From NCBI GenBank assembly GCA_964427875.1, contig CAYRVX010000018.1, forward strand, positions 13,882-77,881: DNA of 64,000 nucleotides, read 5' to 3'. A program made the position numbers and the translations under genes. Below the pieces are notes generated by a model, which was given only the letters and a program-made list of their open reading frames with translations, did no database searches and had not been told where the DNA came from. Shown piece by piece: positions 1 to 12,451 of this stretch. This DNA is from CAYRVX01 sp964427875. GTDB taxonomy: Bacteria > Planctomycetota > Phycisphaerae > SM23-33. How positions within the stretch are numbered: the stretch's first letter is position 1; every line of letters starts with the position of its first letter.

Positions 1-104
1 TCGGCATCGAGGTCCTCCTTGCGGCGTGTCCTCTTGCCCCGCTCATCGAGCAGGCGCTGGTCCTGGCGTCTGGTGAAACGGTCTTCGATCGGGTCGCGAG
101 CCAT
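1..104 (-). CDS. Partial N-terminus of an unknown charged protein
   Basis: An ATG at 104 (minus strand) opens a frame that runs off the window start, giving 34 complete codons of a very charged N-terminus beginning MARDPIEDRF and rich in Arg, Asp and Glu. A ribosome-binding sequence AAAGGA lies 7-12 bases upstream and overlaps the secA stop region, so the gene is probably co-transcribed with and downstream of secA. No signal peptide or membrane segment is visible in the part present. I do not recognise the family. Confidence 0.55.
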   Translation of the reverse strand, partial: MARDPIEDRFTRRQDQRLLDERGKRTRRKEDLDA

Positions 105-119
105 GGGTCGGTCCTTTCG

Positions 120-3827
<3,708 letters not shown>

Positions 3828-3986
3828 ACCGTTCCCCTGCCTGGCCATCGTCCGCCGGGATCGTCCCCGGCCTTGCCATCGGCCGGGAATCATGTAAGTA
3901 TCGCACGCCCGTAAGGCATCAGTCAAGACGAGCTGGCACGGCGCCGGACGCGCGAACCGCCCAGGGCGTCAACACAGGAGCGAATC

Positions 3987-5177
3987 ATGCCGGACAGCAG
4001 GCCACCGGGACTGGGATTGATCGGCTGTGGCGGCTTCGGGGAGTTCTGCCTCGACGCCTTTCGGAGCATGGAGCAGGTGCGGATCGCCGCCGTCGCCGAC
4101 GTGCACAAGGCCGCGGCCGACCGGCTTGCGGCCAAGTTCCACGTGCCCGCACACGGCGAGGCGGCGGACCTGATCCGGCGCGACGACGTCGAGATCGTCC
4201 ACGTCGCCACGCCGCCCGGCTCCCATCACGAGCTGGTCATGGCGGCCGTGGCGGCCGGCAAGCACGTGCTGTGCGAGAAGCCGCTGGCCACGCGACTCAC
4301 CGACGCCGACGAGATGCTGGCCGCCGCCGACGCGGCGGGCGTGATCGCGCCGGTCAACTTCGTCCTCCGCCACAACGCCGTCACGGACGCCGTCAAGGCC
4401 GTCATCGACTCCGCCGCGCTCGGCGCGGTGCTCGCCGCCCGGCTGACCAACTGCGCCGGCGACGGCAAGCTCGCAGCCGACCACTGGTTCTGGGACAAGA
4501 GCGTCTCCGGCGGGATCTTCATCGAGCACGGCGTGCACTTCTTCGACCTGTACGCCCACTGGCTCGGCGCCGGCGAGATCCTCAGCGCCCACGCCGAGAC
4601 CCGCAAGGACGCCGCGCAGATAGCCCAACTGGGCGCCGGGCAGGGCATGGCGCTCGGAGCGCAGGCCCCTCGACTGAGCTCCGGGCAGGAAGACCGAGTC
4701 CTGTGCACGATCCGCTACGAAAGCGGCGCCGTGGCCAGCCACTACCACGGCTTCGACCAGGTCCTCCTCATGGACCGGGCCGACCACCGCCTCGTCTGCG
4801 AGCTCGGCGATATCCGCGTAAACGGATGGATCCCGCTGTCGATCCACATCGACGCCCTGGTGAACGACCAGACGCAGGAGCGACTGGCGGCCTGCTGCCC
4901 CGGCGCCGAGGTCGAGGTGCTCGCCGCCTGCGACGGCGCCGACCGGACCCCCATGGGCCGCGGCGTTAGGCGCAGCGTCGCGCGCCGCATCCGCATGACC
5001 TTCACGCCTCAGCCGGACAAGCAGTCCGTCTACGCCGACAGCGTCCGCGCCGTGCTGGCCGACCAGATCGCCTACATCCGCGACCGATCCCACCAGCGCC
5101 GCATCACCGAAGCCAACGGCCGAGCCGCGCTTGCCCTCGCCGAGAAAGCAGCAAAACTCGCGGGTGTCGGACATTGA
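3987..5177 (+). CDS. Gfo/Idh/MocA family NAD(P)-dependent oxidoreductase
   Basis: This 396-residue protein is a sugar/inositol-type dehydrogenase by family. The N-terminal Rossmann motif GLIGCGGFGEFC (about residues 9-20) binds the dinucleotide, and the family motif CEKPLA (about 95-100) carries the conserved Lys of the EKP triad. A second-domain segment with HWFWDKSVSGG and EHGVHFFDL supplies the His region typical of the substrate site. The ATG is preceded by CAGGAGCGAATC. It is divergent from secA across about 160 bases and lies about 135 bases upstream of a sulfatase-superfamily gene in the same direction, which fits carbohydrate catabolism. The substrate cannot be told from sequence. Confidence 0.88.
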   Translation: MPDSRPPGLGLIGCGGFGEFCLDAFRSMEQVRIAAVADVHKAAADRLAAKFHVPAHGEAADLIRRDDVEIVHVATPPGSHHELVMAAVAAGKHVLCEKPLATRLTDADEMLAAADAAGVIAPVNFVLRHNAVTDAVKAVIDSAALGAVLAARLTNCAGDGKLAADHWFWDKSVSGGIFIEHGVHFFDLYAHWLGAGEILSAHAETRKDAAQIAQLGAGQGMALGAQAPRLSSGQEDRVLCTIRYESGAVASHYHGFDQVLLMDRADHRLVCELGDIRVNGWIPLSIHIDALVNDQTQERLAACCPGAEVEVLAACDGADRTPMGRGVRRSVARRIRMTFTPQPDKQSVYADSVRAVLADQIAYIRDRSHQRRITEANGRAALALAEKAAKLAGVGH

Positions 5178-5194
5178 TCGCGACGGACCCCCAA

Positions 5195-5218
5195 ACCCAC
5201 CGGCAGCGCCCGGTGGGT
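5195..5218 (+). terminator. Hairpin after the oxidoreductase gene
   Basis: Perfect 9-bp inverted repeat ACCCACCGG / CCGGTGGGT with a 6-base loop, starting 18 bases after the stop codon of the oxidoreductase gene. It lacks a clear T-run, so it may be a weak or Rho-aided terminator or an mRNA-stabilising stem. Confidence 0.4.
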
Positions 5219-5312
5219 CCTCCTCCGATACACCCCACACCCTCCCTTGACCTGTCCGCCCGCGTCGCTATCCTGGTCCCCATTCGACCCAACAACCGAA
5301 AGGAACCGCGCC

Positions 5313-6713
5313 GTGAACATCATCCTGCTGATCTCCGACACGTTTCGGTACGACAACTTCTTCGACCGCGCCGCGGCCGCCCCGCTCGCCATGCCCGTCC
5401 GAACGCCCCACCTCGACGCCTTCTGCGAGCGGGCCGTGAGCTTCTCGCGGATGTACACGTCGAGCTTCCCGACAATCCCCCACCGGACCGACCTGACGAC
5501 CGGGCGGTACGGCTGGCCGTGGTATCCCTGGCAGAGCCGCCTCCAGAGCAGCCAAAACCACCTGCCGCAGGTCCTGCACCCGGCGGGCTACGTCTCGCAG
5601 CTCATTTGCGACTGCCCGCACCTGTACCGCGCCGACTTCGACGACGGCTTCAACGCCGCCATCGCCACCCGCGGCCAGGAGGCCGACTCCTACTTGCTCC
5701 GCATGAATCACCCCATCGATAGCGTCATGCCGCCGGAGAAGACCCGCACCGGCCACCACTTCCAGGGCCGCAACCTGCCCGACCTGGCCACGTGGATGAA
5801 CCCCGACTGGGGCCGCGAGGAGCACTGCTTCCCGCCGCGGACCGCCGCGCTCGCCACCCGCTGGCTCGAGGAGAACTACAGGCACAATCCGCTGTTCCTG
5901 TGGGTCGACTGGTTCGACCCGCACGAGCCGTGGAACCCGCCGGAGTACATGGTCCGCCGCTACGACGGCGACTACGACGGCTGCGCGATGATCCACCCGA
6001 ACTACGGCCGCAGCGGCGACTACACCGACGCCGAGCTGAAGAACCTCCGCGCCCATTACTGCGCCGAGGCCGAGCTGGTGGATCGCTGGGTCGGGCGCGT
6101 CCTCGAGAAGATCGACGACCTCCAGCTCTGGGACAACTCCATCGTGGTCTTCACCTCGGACCACGGCTTCAGCATCGGCGAGCACAGCCGCACCGGCAAG
6201 AGCAACATCAACGACCGCGACGACCGCTGCTGGCCGATCTATCCCGAGGTGGCCCAGGTGCCGTTCCTGGTAGCCGCTCCGGGCCTGGAGGGCGGCCGGG
6301 AGATCGACGAGATCGCCTGCACCCCCGACATCCTGCCGACGCTGCTGGACCTCGCCGAACTCACCGTCGAAGCGCCCGAGCCGATCCACGGCCAGAGCCT
6401 CGCCCCGCTGATGCGGGGCGACTCGGCCGAGCCGCCGCACGACTTCGCCGTCACGGCCAGCTACCTGCGCGTCGAGCCCGGCGAGAGGGTCACCACCAAG
6501 CGCGTCACGCCCGTCGTCTACACGAAGCAGTGGGCCTACGCCCCCATCGGCGCCGAGGCCGCCCCGGAGCTTTACGACCTCACGAGCGACCCCTACGCCG
6601 AGACCGACGTCGCCGCCGACCACGCCGACGTCTGCAAGGACCTCCGCGCCAGGCTGATCGGCTTCCTGGGCGACCTGGACGCCCCGCCCGAGGCGGCCTC
6701 GGTCTTCGAATGA
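5313..6713 (+). CDS. Sulfatase / alkaline phosphatase superfamily hydrolase with Thr at the nucleophile position
   Basis: Start chosen at GTG 5313 (MNIILLISDTFRYD), preceded by AAAGGAACCGCGCC; 466 residues. The fold markers are the N-terminal metal Asp in ISDTFRYD, FTSDHGFSIGEH (metal Asp/His) and a C-terminal LYDLTSDPYAETD segment, as in sulfatases. The sulfatase signature C/S-x-P-x-R-x(4)-TG appears here as TIPHRTDLTTG, so the residue normally converted to formylglycine (Cys or Ser) is Thr54. Thr is the nucleophile in phosphodiesterase-type members of the superfamily, so this may be a phosphoesterase or another ester hydrolase rather than a sulfatase. No signal peptide is seen, so it is probably cytoplasmic. 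It follows the Gfo/Idh/MocA gene. Confidence 0.85.
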   Translation: MNIILLISDTFRYDNFFDRAAAAPLAMPVRTPHLDAFCERAVSFSRMYTSSFPTIPHRTDLTTGRYGWPWYPWQSRLQSSQNHLPQVLHPAGYVSQLICDCPHLYRADFDDGFNAAIATRGQEADSYLLRMNHPIDSVMPPEKTRTGHHFQGRNLPDLATWMNPDWGREEHCFPPRTAALATRWLEENYRHNPLFLWVDWFDPHEPWNPPEYMVRRYDGDYDGCAMIHPNYGRSGDYTDAELKNLRAHYCAEAELVDRWVGRVLEKIDDLQLWDNSIVVFTSDHGFSIGEHSRTGKSNINDRDDRCWPIYPEVAQVPFLVAAPGLEGGREIDEIACTPDILPTLLDLAELTVEAPEPIHGQSLAPLMRGDSAEPPHDFAVTASYLRVEPGERVTTKRVTPVVYTKQWAYAPIGAEAAPELYDLTSDPYAETDVAADHADVCKDLRARLIGFLGDLDAPPEAASVFE

Positions 6714-6865
6714 CGCAGCGCCGACCGACGCAATCCGTCCACAAATTCCACGAATCTCACGAATTGAAGGAGCCGCCCCGGCACCGGCTTGCCGTTTGGC
6801 GGGCCCCCCGGCCCGCCCTGTTCTCCCCCGCGCAAACGGTTTGCCCTTCGTGTCGTCCGACGCCT

Positions 6866-6994
6866 CTACTGCCCCTCCGCTTCCCGCAGCGCCTTGGCGA
6901 ACTCGGCGTTCACGGGCTTAGCCAGTTCCCGCTGGAACTCCCCTTCGCTCAGCTTCCGGACGCTCATGTCCGCGCAGAGCACGTGCTGGGCCAT
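6866..6994 (-). CDS. 42-residue small ORF coupled to the recombinase-like gene
   Basis: Its ATG (6994-6992) overlaps the TGA of the upstream 136-codon gene as TGATG, a layout typical of translational coupling. The product starts MAQHVLCADMSVRKLSEGE and is charged, with no membrane segment. It could be a real small partner protein, or the frameshifted remains of a longer C-terminus. I do not recognise it. Confidence 0.35.
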   Translation of the reverse strand: MAQHVLCADMSVRKLSEGEFQRELAKPVNAEFAKALREAEGQ

Positions 6995-7404
6995 CACCGC
7001 AAGGCCTTCAGGGCCTTCTCGTTGACGATGCTCTTCTCCTCCGCCAGGAAGCGGAAGAACTTCCTGAGTGCCACCTTGAGCTGATCCGGCGTCGTCGAAT
7101 CCCACACCTTCCGTTTCCACCACCTCTTGAATTCGGTGTTAACCATTCCCCTGGTAATCTCTTCTATCTTCTCCACGTCCGTATATCTACAGATGAAGTC
7201 AATGAACAGCTCGACAACGGAGGCGTGTTTCCGCGCAGTCCTTTCGGAGTATCTGGCCTCTAGGAACTGACGGAACTCCTGGCAGAGACCCAGCAAGGAC
7301 CGCCGGAAAGGCTCTGTCCTTTTCTCGGCCTCTGCGAGCAACTTGAGATACTCGTCCATCTTGTCACCGGGTATGACAACTCTGCCAGTAAAGACTTTTG
7401 CCAT
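6994..7404 (-). CDS. Small protein resembling the core-binding (SAM-like) domain of tyrosine recombinases
   Basis: The 136-residue product starts MAKVFTGRVVIPGDK, with TAGGAGCGATGGACC upstream of the ATG. From about residue 43 to the end it reads like the four-helix core-binding domain of phage-type integrases: QEFRQFLEARYSERTARKH, then a helix with VVELFIDFICRY, WWKRKVWDS and LRKFFRFLAEE. The catalytic domain (R...HxxR...Y) is absent; the frame ends and a 42-codon ORF follows in a TGATG overlap. The region is visibly less GC-rich than its neighbours, which suggests transfer. It could be a domesticated DNA-binding protein or a truncated integrase. Confidence 0.6.
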   Translation of the reverse strand: MAKVFTGRVVIPGDKMDEYLKLLAEAEKRTEPFRRSLLGLCQEFRQFLEARYSERTARKHASVVELFIDFICRYTDVEKIEEITRGMVNTEFKRWWKRKVWDSTTPDQLKVALRKFFRFLAEEKSIVNEKALKALR

Positions 7405-7521
7405 GGTCCATCGCTCCTAGATTTCGATCTCTGCCGGACACACAACCGCCGCCTGCGATGCCATTCTAACGCGCCGCGGGCGAAGAGAACATGCCACGGT
7501 CGATCATTCGGGCATCAACGA

Positions 7522-9492
7522 CTACCTCACATTCGCCTTCTGCCATTCGTAGATGCTGGGCACGGCGGGCTTGGGGCGCGGGGGGAGTTTCTTGGTCAGC
7601 GGGGCGGCCTTGTTGCCCTTCAGGGCCGCGGGCGTGGCGGGGCCGGCGAGGAACTTGCCGCTGCCGCCGTGGAGCAGGTTGTCGAGGATCTCGACGCCGA
7701 TGCAGTCCGCCGTGGCGAGGTGGACCATGGGGCTGCGGCCGTCCTTCAGGACGAAGACGTTGTTGCGGATAATGTGGTCGAAGCTGCACGTCCTTGCGAA
7801 GACGCCGACGCCGCGATCGACGACGAAGCGCGTGTGCAGGATGAGCCAGTTCTCGTTCATCCCGCCCATCCACAGGCCGGCCCGCTGGGAGGAGACGTCG
7901 CAGTTGTACACCACGTTTCGCGGCCCGTTCGGGCCGTGGGCGGCGTCGCCCGGCGGCGAGGCCCACATGCCGTATCCGTACCCGCCGTGGCCGCGAACGG
8001 AAGTCACCACGCACTGCTCCATCAGGTTCTCGTTGGTCCAGCCGGAGTGCCACTGCGCGTCGGACTCGTGGAAGACGCCCTTGCGGATGACGCAGCCGCT
8101 GGCGGCCCACTGGAACAGCGGCGCGTGGCGGAACCGGAACGTCTCGACGCCCTCCATGAGGCAGTCGCAGCTATGCTCCCAGCCGACGTAGGCCGTGCCG
8201 CCCCCGCCCTTGAAGTGCGCATCCTCGAAGATGCAGTCGCGGACCTCGCACCACTTGGCGTTCCGCGCGTAGACCGGGTGGCGGCCGCACATCCGAACCT
8301 TCACGCCGCGGGCCCAGCAGTTCCACGCGTGGTCGAACTGCACGCTCGTGATCCACAGGTCCTCCGTCTGCTCGATCGCCAGGTCCTCGATGCCGCAGCG
8401 CCGGATCGGGCGGACCTTCTGCACGTACGATCCGTCGATCACGGGGAACTCGATCCGCAGCGGCTGGTTGACGTGGACCGTCCCGCCGTCGATCCGCTCG
8501 ATGCGGAGCTGGTATCGCCGGTAGCTTCCCCACTTGCAGGCGTTGCGGGTGAGCTTCTTCCATCGCGGCGTGGCCGGGCCGTCGATGTGGAGGCGGTCGC
8601 CCCTGGCCAGGCCGCGGGTGTGCTCGAGGGTGAGCTTCACGTCGCCGCGCCGGCCGTCGCGGGCGAGACGGATCGCCGGCCCGACCCTACCTGCGCCCTG
8701 GAAGCAGATCGCCGCCCGGCTGCTGGGGACGGGCCGCCGATCGGCGAACTTCGAGTCGACGACGATGGGCATCTCGCACGCCAGGCGCTTGCCGTCCTTG
8801 TACTCGGCGACGCCCCTGAGCTTTGCGGACCCGTCGGGCAGCTTGGCGACGACGGCCGCCCCGCTGGTGGCCGTGTTGAACGTGTTGCCGGAGTGCCGGC
8901 TGCGCTGCCAGACCTTGACGGTCTTTCCTCCAGCCAGGATGGTCATCTTCATCAGCCCCGTCGGCCGGCAGTGCAGCTCGACGCGGGTATCCCTGCCGAC
9001 GCGGCTGCCGGCCGGCGGCCAGTAGAACGCCAGCCCCGCCTTGGGGATCGCGTACCGGAAGATCAGCTTCGTCTTGTCCCGCCCGGCCCCGCGGATCACC
9101 ACGCCGTCGTGGCGCACGGTGACGGGTCGGTCGAGGTAATACGTGCCGGCCCCCAGCACGACGGTGCCGCCGCCGCTCTCGCCGGCACTGCGGCAGGCCT
9201 TGTCGAGTGCGGCCGAATCGTCCATCTCGTCGTTCGCCTTGCCGCCGAATCGCTCGATCCGTGCAGCGGCCTTCGGCTTGGGGATGCCGCCCTGCACACC
9301 GCATTTCGTCCAGTTGGGGTAGACGATGCCGTCCGGCCCGACGACGTCAGCGGGGGTCAGGCGGCCTTTCTCGTCCGGGCGGACCTTGTACTGGCCTTTC
9401 CAGGGCGGCTGGGGAGCGTCCTTCTCTCCCGCCGTCGCCGCGGCCGGGGCCGCCACGGCCAGCAGGACAAGCGTCTGAAGCGTCTGTCGCAT
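7522..9492 (-). CDS. Secreted right-handed beta-helix protein (pectate-lyase-3-like)
   Basis: Start chosen at ATG 9492 (MRQTLQTLVLLAVAAPAAATAGEK is a good signal peptide, cut near ATA/GE), with GAAAGG upstream; 656 residues. The open frame extends to 9888 but that part is Arg/Pro-rich and unlike a leader. After the leader, DDSAALDKACRSA and GGGTVVLGAGTYYLDRPV followed by GVVIRGAGRDKT are the classic opening of pectate-lyase-3 / tail-spike beta-helices. The C-terminal half has many short parallel-strand-like repeats with Asn and Cys (VVYNCDVSSQRAGLW, DHIIRNNVFVLKDG). It probably binds or cleaves a polysaccharide outside the cytoplasm; the substrate is unknown. It is divergent from the secreted protein at 9689. 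Confidence 0.85.
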   Translation of the reverse strand: MRQTLQTLVLLAVAAPAAATAGEKDAPQPPWKGQYKVRPDEKGRLTPADVVGPDGIVYPNWTKCGVQGGIPKPKAAARIERFGGKANDEMDDSAALDKACRSAGESGGGTVVLGAGTYYLDRPVTVRHDGVVIRGAGRDKTKLIFRYAIPKAGLAFYWPPAGSRVGRDTRVELHCRPTGLMKMTILAGGKTVKVWQRSRHSGNTFNTATSGAAVVAKLPDGSAKLRGVAEYKDGKRLACEMPIVVDSKFADRRPVPSSRAAICFQGAGRVGPAIRLARDGRRGDVKLTLEHTRGLARGDRLHIDGPATPRWKKLTRNACKWGSYRRYQLRIERIDGGTVHVNQPLRIEFPVIDGSYVQKVRPIRRCGIEDLAIEQTEDLWITSVQFDHAWNCWARGVKVRMCGRHPVYARNAKWCEVRDCIFEDAHFKGGGGTAYVGWEHSCDCLMEGVETFRFRHAPLFQWAASGCVIRKGVFHESDAQWHSGWTNENLMEQCVVTSVRGHGGYGYGMWASPPGDAAHGPNGPRNVVYNCDVSSQRAGLWMGGMNENWLILHTRFVVDRGVGVFARTCSFDHIIRNNVFVLKDGRSPMVHLATADCIGVEILDNLLHGGSGKFLAGPATPAALKGNKAAPLTKKLPPRPKPAVPSIYEWQKANVR

Positions 9493-9675
9493 CGGGGGCC
9501 TTTCTTCGGGCGGACCGGGACTTGTCATCGCTGTGTTAAACAGGGTAGAAGCGGCCCCGTATCTCCGAAAGCCGAGTCGCCCGGACCCCGGTCGTGCAAC
9601 CATGCAAACAGGACCAGCGTTTTCCAAAGCACATCCGACACCAAGGCGCCGCCGCTGTGCGGGTGGACGACAAAA

Positions 9676-9697
9676 CCCAGCCATTGCAATGGCTGGG
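9676..9697. repeat. 22-bp perfect palindrome over the start of the secreted protein gene
   Basis: Two 11-base arms, CCCAGCCATTG and its exact reverse complement, meet without a spacer and span the proposed ATG at 9689. It may be an operator or a hairpin that masks initiation, or a dispersed palindrome, in which case the true start may differ. Confidence 0.6.
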
Positions 9698-12334
9698 CTT
9701 CGGGGTGCGACCGTTCTCATCGTCGCGCTGGCGGCCGCGCTGCCGACCGCCGCCACGAAGCCCGTCGGGGAGATCGCCGCCAGGACGCGGACCGAGATCT
9801 CGTTCGGCCTCGCCGGGGCGAAGTCGCCCGTCGCGCGGTACGCCTTGGGCAGCGTCCGCAAGGACGGCAAGGCCGTACGCACCCCCAAGGGGATGAAGCT
9901 CGACGCGAAGACGGGCGAGTTCTCCTGGCAGCCGACCGAGAGCCAGGCGGGGACCTACGAGGTGGAGCTCCTCATCACCGAGCCGCCGCCGCGGCTGAAC
10001 AGCACGACCACGCGGCGCATCAAGGTCCAGGCGCGCGAGGTCACGGCGGACCGCGGCGAGGTCGGCCGGCTGCTCCGCAAGTGGTACGCCGACGGCACGG
10101 CCGCGGGCAACACGGGCGACTTCTACGACAACCGCGACCGCGGCCACTCCCGCCTCAATGCCGCAAAGTTCCCCCAGCTCGACAAGGTCGAGTACCCCCA
10201 GCAGCTCAAGCAGCGCCGCCTCGACTGGGGGCTCCAGGTGCACCTGATCTTCCCGCACGTGACGATCGGCAATTCCTCGACGTCGTCGGGTCCGACCACG
10301 GGCGGCTGCAACTCGCGCCGCGCGGTGATGTCGGCCCGGACGGCCGCCATGATCCAGCGGCAGTACCGCAACGGCCATCTGTACGTCTACCCGGAGCACC
10401 GCGACCACGACCCCGGCCGCAACGGCCGCGGCGGCTACGGCGACCTGTTCCCCGCCAACGTGCCGTACCTGATCACCTCGCAGGGCTCCAGCGGGTCGGA
10501 CCGGCCGTTCCTGGAGGCTGTCGCGTTCGCCCTCGCGGCGTTCCGGCCGGACGTGAAGAAGCGCCTCATCGAGACCGGCCTGCTCATGCCGACGGTGCAG
10601 ATGATCTTGAGAAGCTGCAACCGCGGCGCCAAACACCGCAAGGACTACCTGACGGGCAAGGCCCACCCCACCGTCTTCGAGGGCGGGAACGTCGACGCCG
10701 CGGCGATGGTCAGGATGGCCCACGACATCCGCGGGGAGACGATCCCGCCGATGGTGCAACTTGCGGTCGTCGAGGAGGACGAGGCCCGCCCCGGCCGCGA
10801 TTACTTCGACGGCGGCCGCTCGGAGAAGCTCTTCGACACGCCGTCCGCCATCGCCCGGATCGCGAGATCGACGAAGTACCGCCGGCGGATGGTCCTCAAC
10901 GCCAAGGGCAGCTACGACGTCAACCGCCGGCCGCTGACGTATCACTGGGCCGTGCTGCGGGGCGACGCCGAGCGGATCCGGATCAAGCCGCTCGACAAGG
11001 CGGCGTCCGAGGTCGAGCTGCTCGTGCCGCATCACGAGCGCGGGCCCATCCATCCCGGCGCGGAGATGGAATCATCCCGCGTGGACGTCGGCGCGTTCGT
11101 GCACAACGGCGAGCACTACTCCGCGCCGGCCTTCGTGTGCTTCTACTGGCTCGGCAACGAGGCCCGGACATACCACTCCGACGGGCGGGTCCTGGAGGTC
11201 AGCTACGACTACGGCGATTCGACCATCGGGTACCCGACCGACAACCCCCGCGACGGGCGATACCACATCACCGACTGGAAGACCTTGCTCGACCTGGCGA
11301 GCACCGGCGGGAAGGGCTTCGCCGCCGAGCTGCTGCGGAAGCGCCTGCCCAAATTGGCGCGGGACGAGCTCGGACGGGCCGCGAAGGAGCTCGCCCAGGC
11401 CGTCGCCAAGGAGGCCGCACCGACGAAGGCGTGCGACGCGGCGGAAGCGGCCCGCAAGAAGGCCCGCTCCGCCGAGAACGACGCCACGAAGAAGCTCGGC
11501 GAGGCGAAGAAGGCACCGGGCAAGAACGGAAAGCTCCCGGAAGATGCCCGCCGCCGGCTCGAGCAGGCCGCCGAGGCCCGCAAGGCAGCCGACAAGCGCT
11601 TCAACGACGCCAGGCGCAAGCTCCGGGATGCGCAGAGGGCCGCGAGCGCCGCGCTGACGAAGAAGCGCCCGGGGCTGGCGCGGGCGGCGTCCGTGAAAGA
11701 GCGACTGGAGAAGGAGCTCAACGCCGTCAAGAGCGACGTGAGCTTCTACTTCGACAACGCCGAGGCCATCGAGGGCCTCTACAAGGCGTGCGGCGACGCC
11801 GGCAGGAGAAAGGCCTTCGCCGCCGCGCGCGACGAGCTGCTGAGGCGCGGCGTCCTGAAGGCCGACGGCAAGGGGGGCTGTCGCCTCTCGCCCCTGATCG
11901 ACGGCCCCGGGCCCGCCGAGCGGCGACTCTCCACATACCAGCGAAACCGGATCGAGTGGTTCAACATCGCCATCCTGGAGAACCTCGTCTATCCCGTGAT
12001 GCTGAGCGTGCCCTACCAGCGGAACTTCGTCAGCCCCTATCTGGCTGCACCGAAGAACTGGCGCGACGTGTACCACTACGACGCCAGGGAACGCCTCGTC
12101 GGATGGACGCGCCACGCCGCCGGCAGGACCGAGCGGTTCACCGCCGACGGCGCGCTGGTCGCGAAGACGGACAAGCTCGGCCGGGCGATCGAGGCGCGGA
12201 AGGTGCAGTACATCGTGGACCGCGACAGCCGCGGCCGGCCGCGCGAGCTGAAGTACATGGCCCTGCCCGCCGTGATCCGCTACGAGTACGCCTCCGAGAC
12301 CGATCGCGTCGGGCGCGTCACGAAGCCGCAATAG
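9689..12334 (+). CDS. Unknown secreted protein with an N-terminal Ig-like domain and Ala/Lys coiled coil
   Basis: Start placed at ATG 9689 because MAGLRGATVLIVALAAALPTAAT is a convincing signal peptide; the frame is open back to 9533 and no good ribosome-binding site marks any start. It has 881 residues. About residues 50-120 include KGMKLDAKTGEFSWQPTES and AGTYEVELLI, the pattern of a putative Ig (He_PIG-type) domain. A large middle domain (HSRLNAAKFPQL, HVTIGNSSTSSGPTTGG, YVYPEHRDHDPG) has no family I recognise. About residues 570-690 are an Ala/Lys/Glu-rich probable coiled coil, followed by a C-terminal segment with RD-type YD-like motifs (YHYDARERLVGW). It is probably periplasmic or surface. 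Confidence 0.75.
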   Translation: MAGLRGATVLIVALAAALPTAATKPVGEIAARTRTEISFGLAGAKSPVARYALGSVRKDGKAVRTPKGMKLDAKTGEFSWQPTESQAGTYEVELLITEPPPRLNSTTTRRIKVQAREVTADRGEVGRLLRKWYADGTAAGNTGDFYDNRDRGHSRLNAAKFPQLDKVEYPQQLKQRRLDWGLQVHLIFPHVTIGNSSTSSGPTTGGCNSRRAVMSARTAAMIQRQYRNGHLYVYPEHRDHDPGRNGRGGYGDLFPANVPYLITSQGSSGSDRPFLEAVAFALAAFRPDVKKRLIETGLLMPTVQMILRSCNRGAKHRKDYLTGKAHPTVFEGGNVDAAAMVRMAHDIRGETIPPMVQLAVVEEDEARPGRDYFDGGRSEKLFDTPSAIARIARSTKYRRRMVLNAKGSYDVNRRPLTYHWAVLRGDAERIRIKPLDKAASEVELLVPHHERGPIHPGAEMESSRVDVGAFVHNGEHYSAPAFVCFYWLGNEARTYHSDGRVLEVSYDYGDSTIGYPTDNPRDGRYHITDWKTLLDLASTGGKGFAAELLRKRLPKLARDELGRAAKELAQAVAKEAAPTKACDAAEAARKKARSAENDATKKLGEAKKAPGKNGKLPEDARRRLEQAAEARKAADKRFNDARRKLRDAQRAASAALTKKRPGLARAASVKERLEKELNAVKSDVSFYFDNAEAIEGLYKACGDAGRRKAFAAARDELLRRGVLKADGKGGCRLSPLIDGPGPAERRLSTYQRNRIEWFNIAILENLVYPVMLSVPYQRNFVSPYLAAPKNWRDVYHYDARERLVGWTRHAAGRTERFTADGALVAKTDKLGRAIEARKVQYIVDRDSRGRPRELKYMALPAVIRYEYASETDRVGRVTKPQ

Positions 12335-12451
12335 CCGCCTGCGGCGCTAAAGTGCTGCGCACAAAGTGCTTTGCAATCTGGTGAAGATCTGGTAAACTAT
12401 GGGAGTCGCAGGCATGGGGTTTGAGGTCGCCGTGCGGTTGACTTTTCCGCC

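Noticed and set aside
9493..9888. N-terminal extension of the beta-helix protein
   Set aside because: The signal peptide begins at 9492 with GAAAGG upstream; the extension overlaps the divergent gene.
7669..12384. 1571-codon plus-strand open frame crossing two secreted-protein genes
   Set aside because: It is antisense to the beta-helix gene and then out of frame with the secreted protein gene; Arg/Pro/Gly-rich composition shows a shadow.
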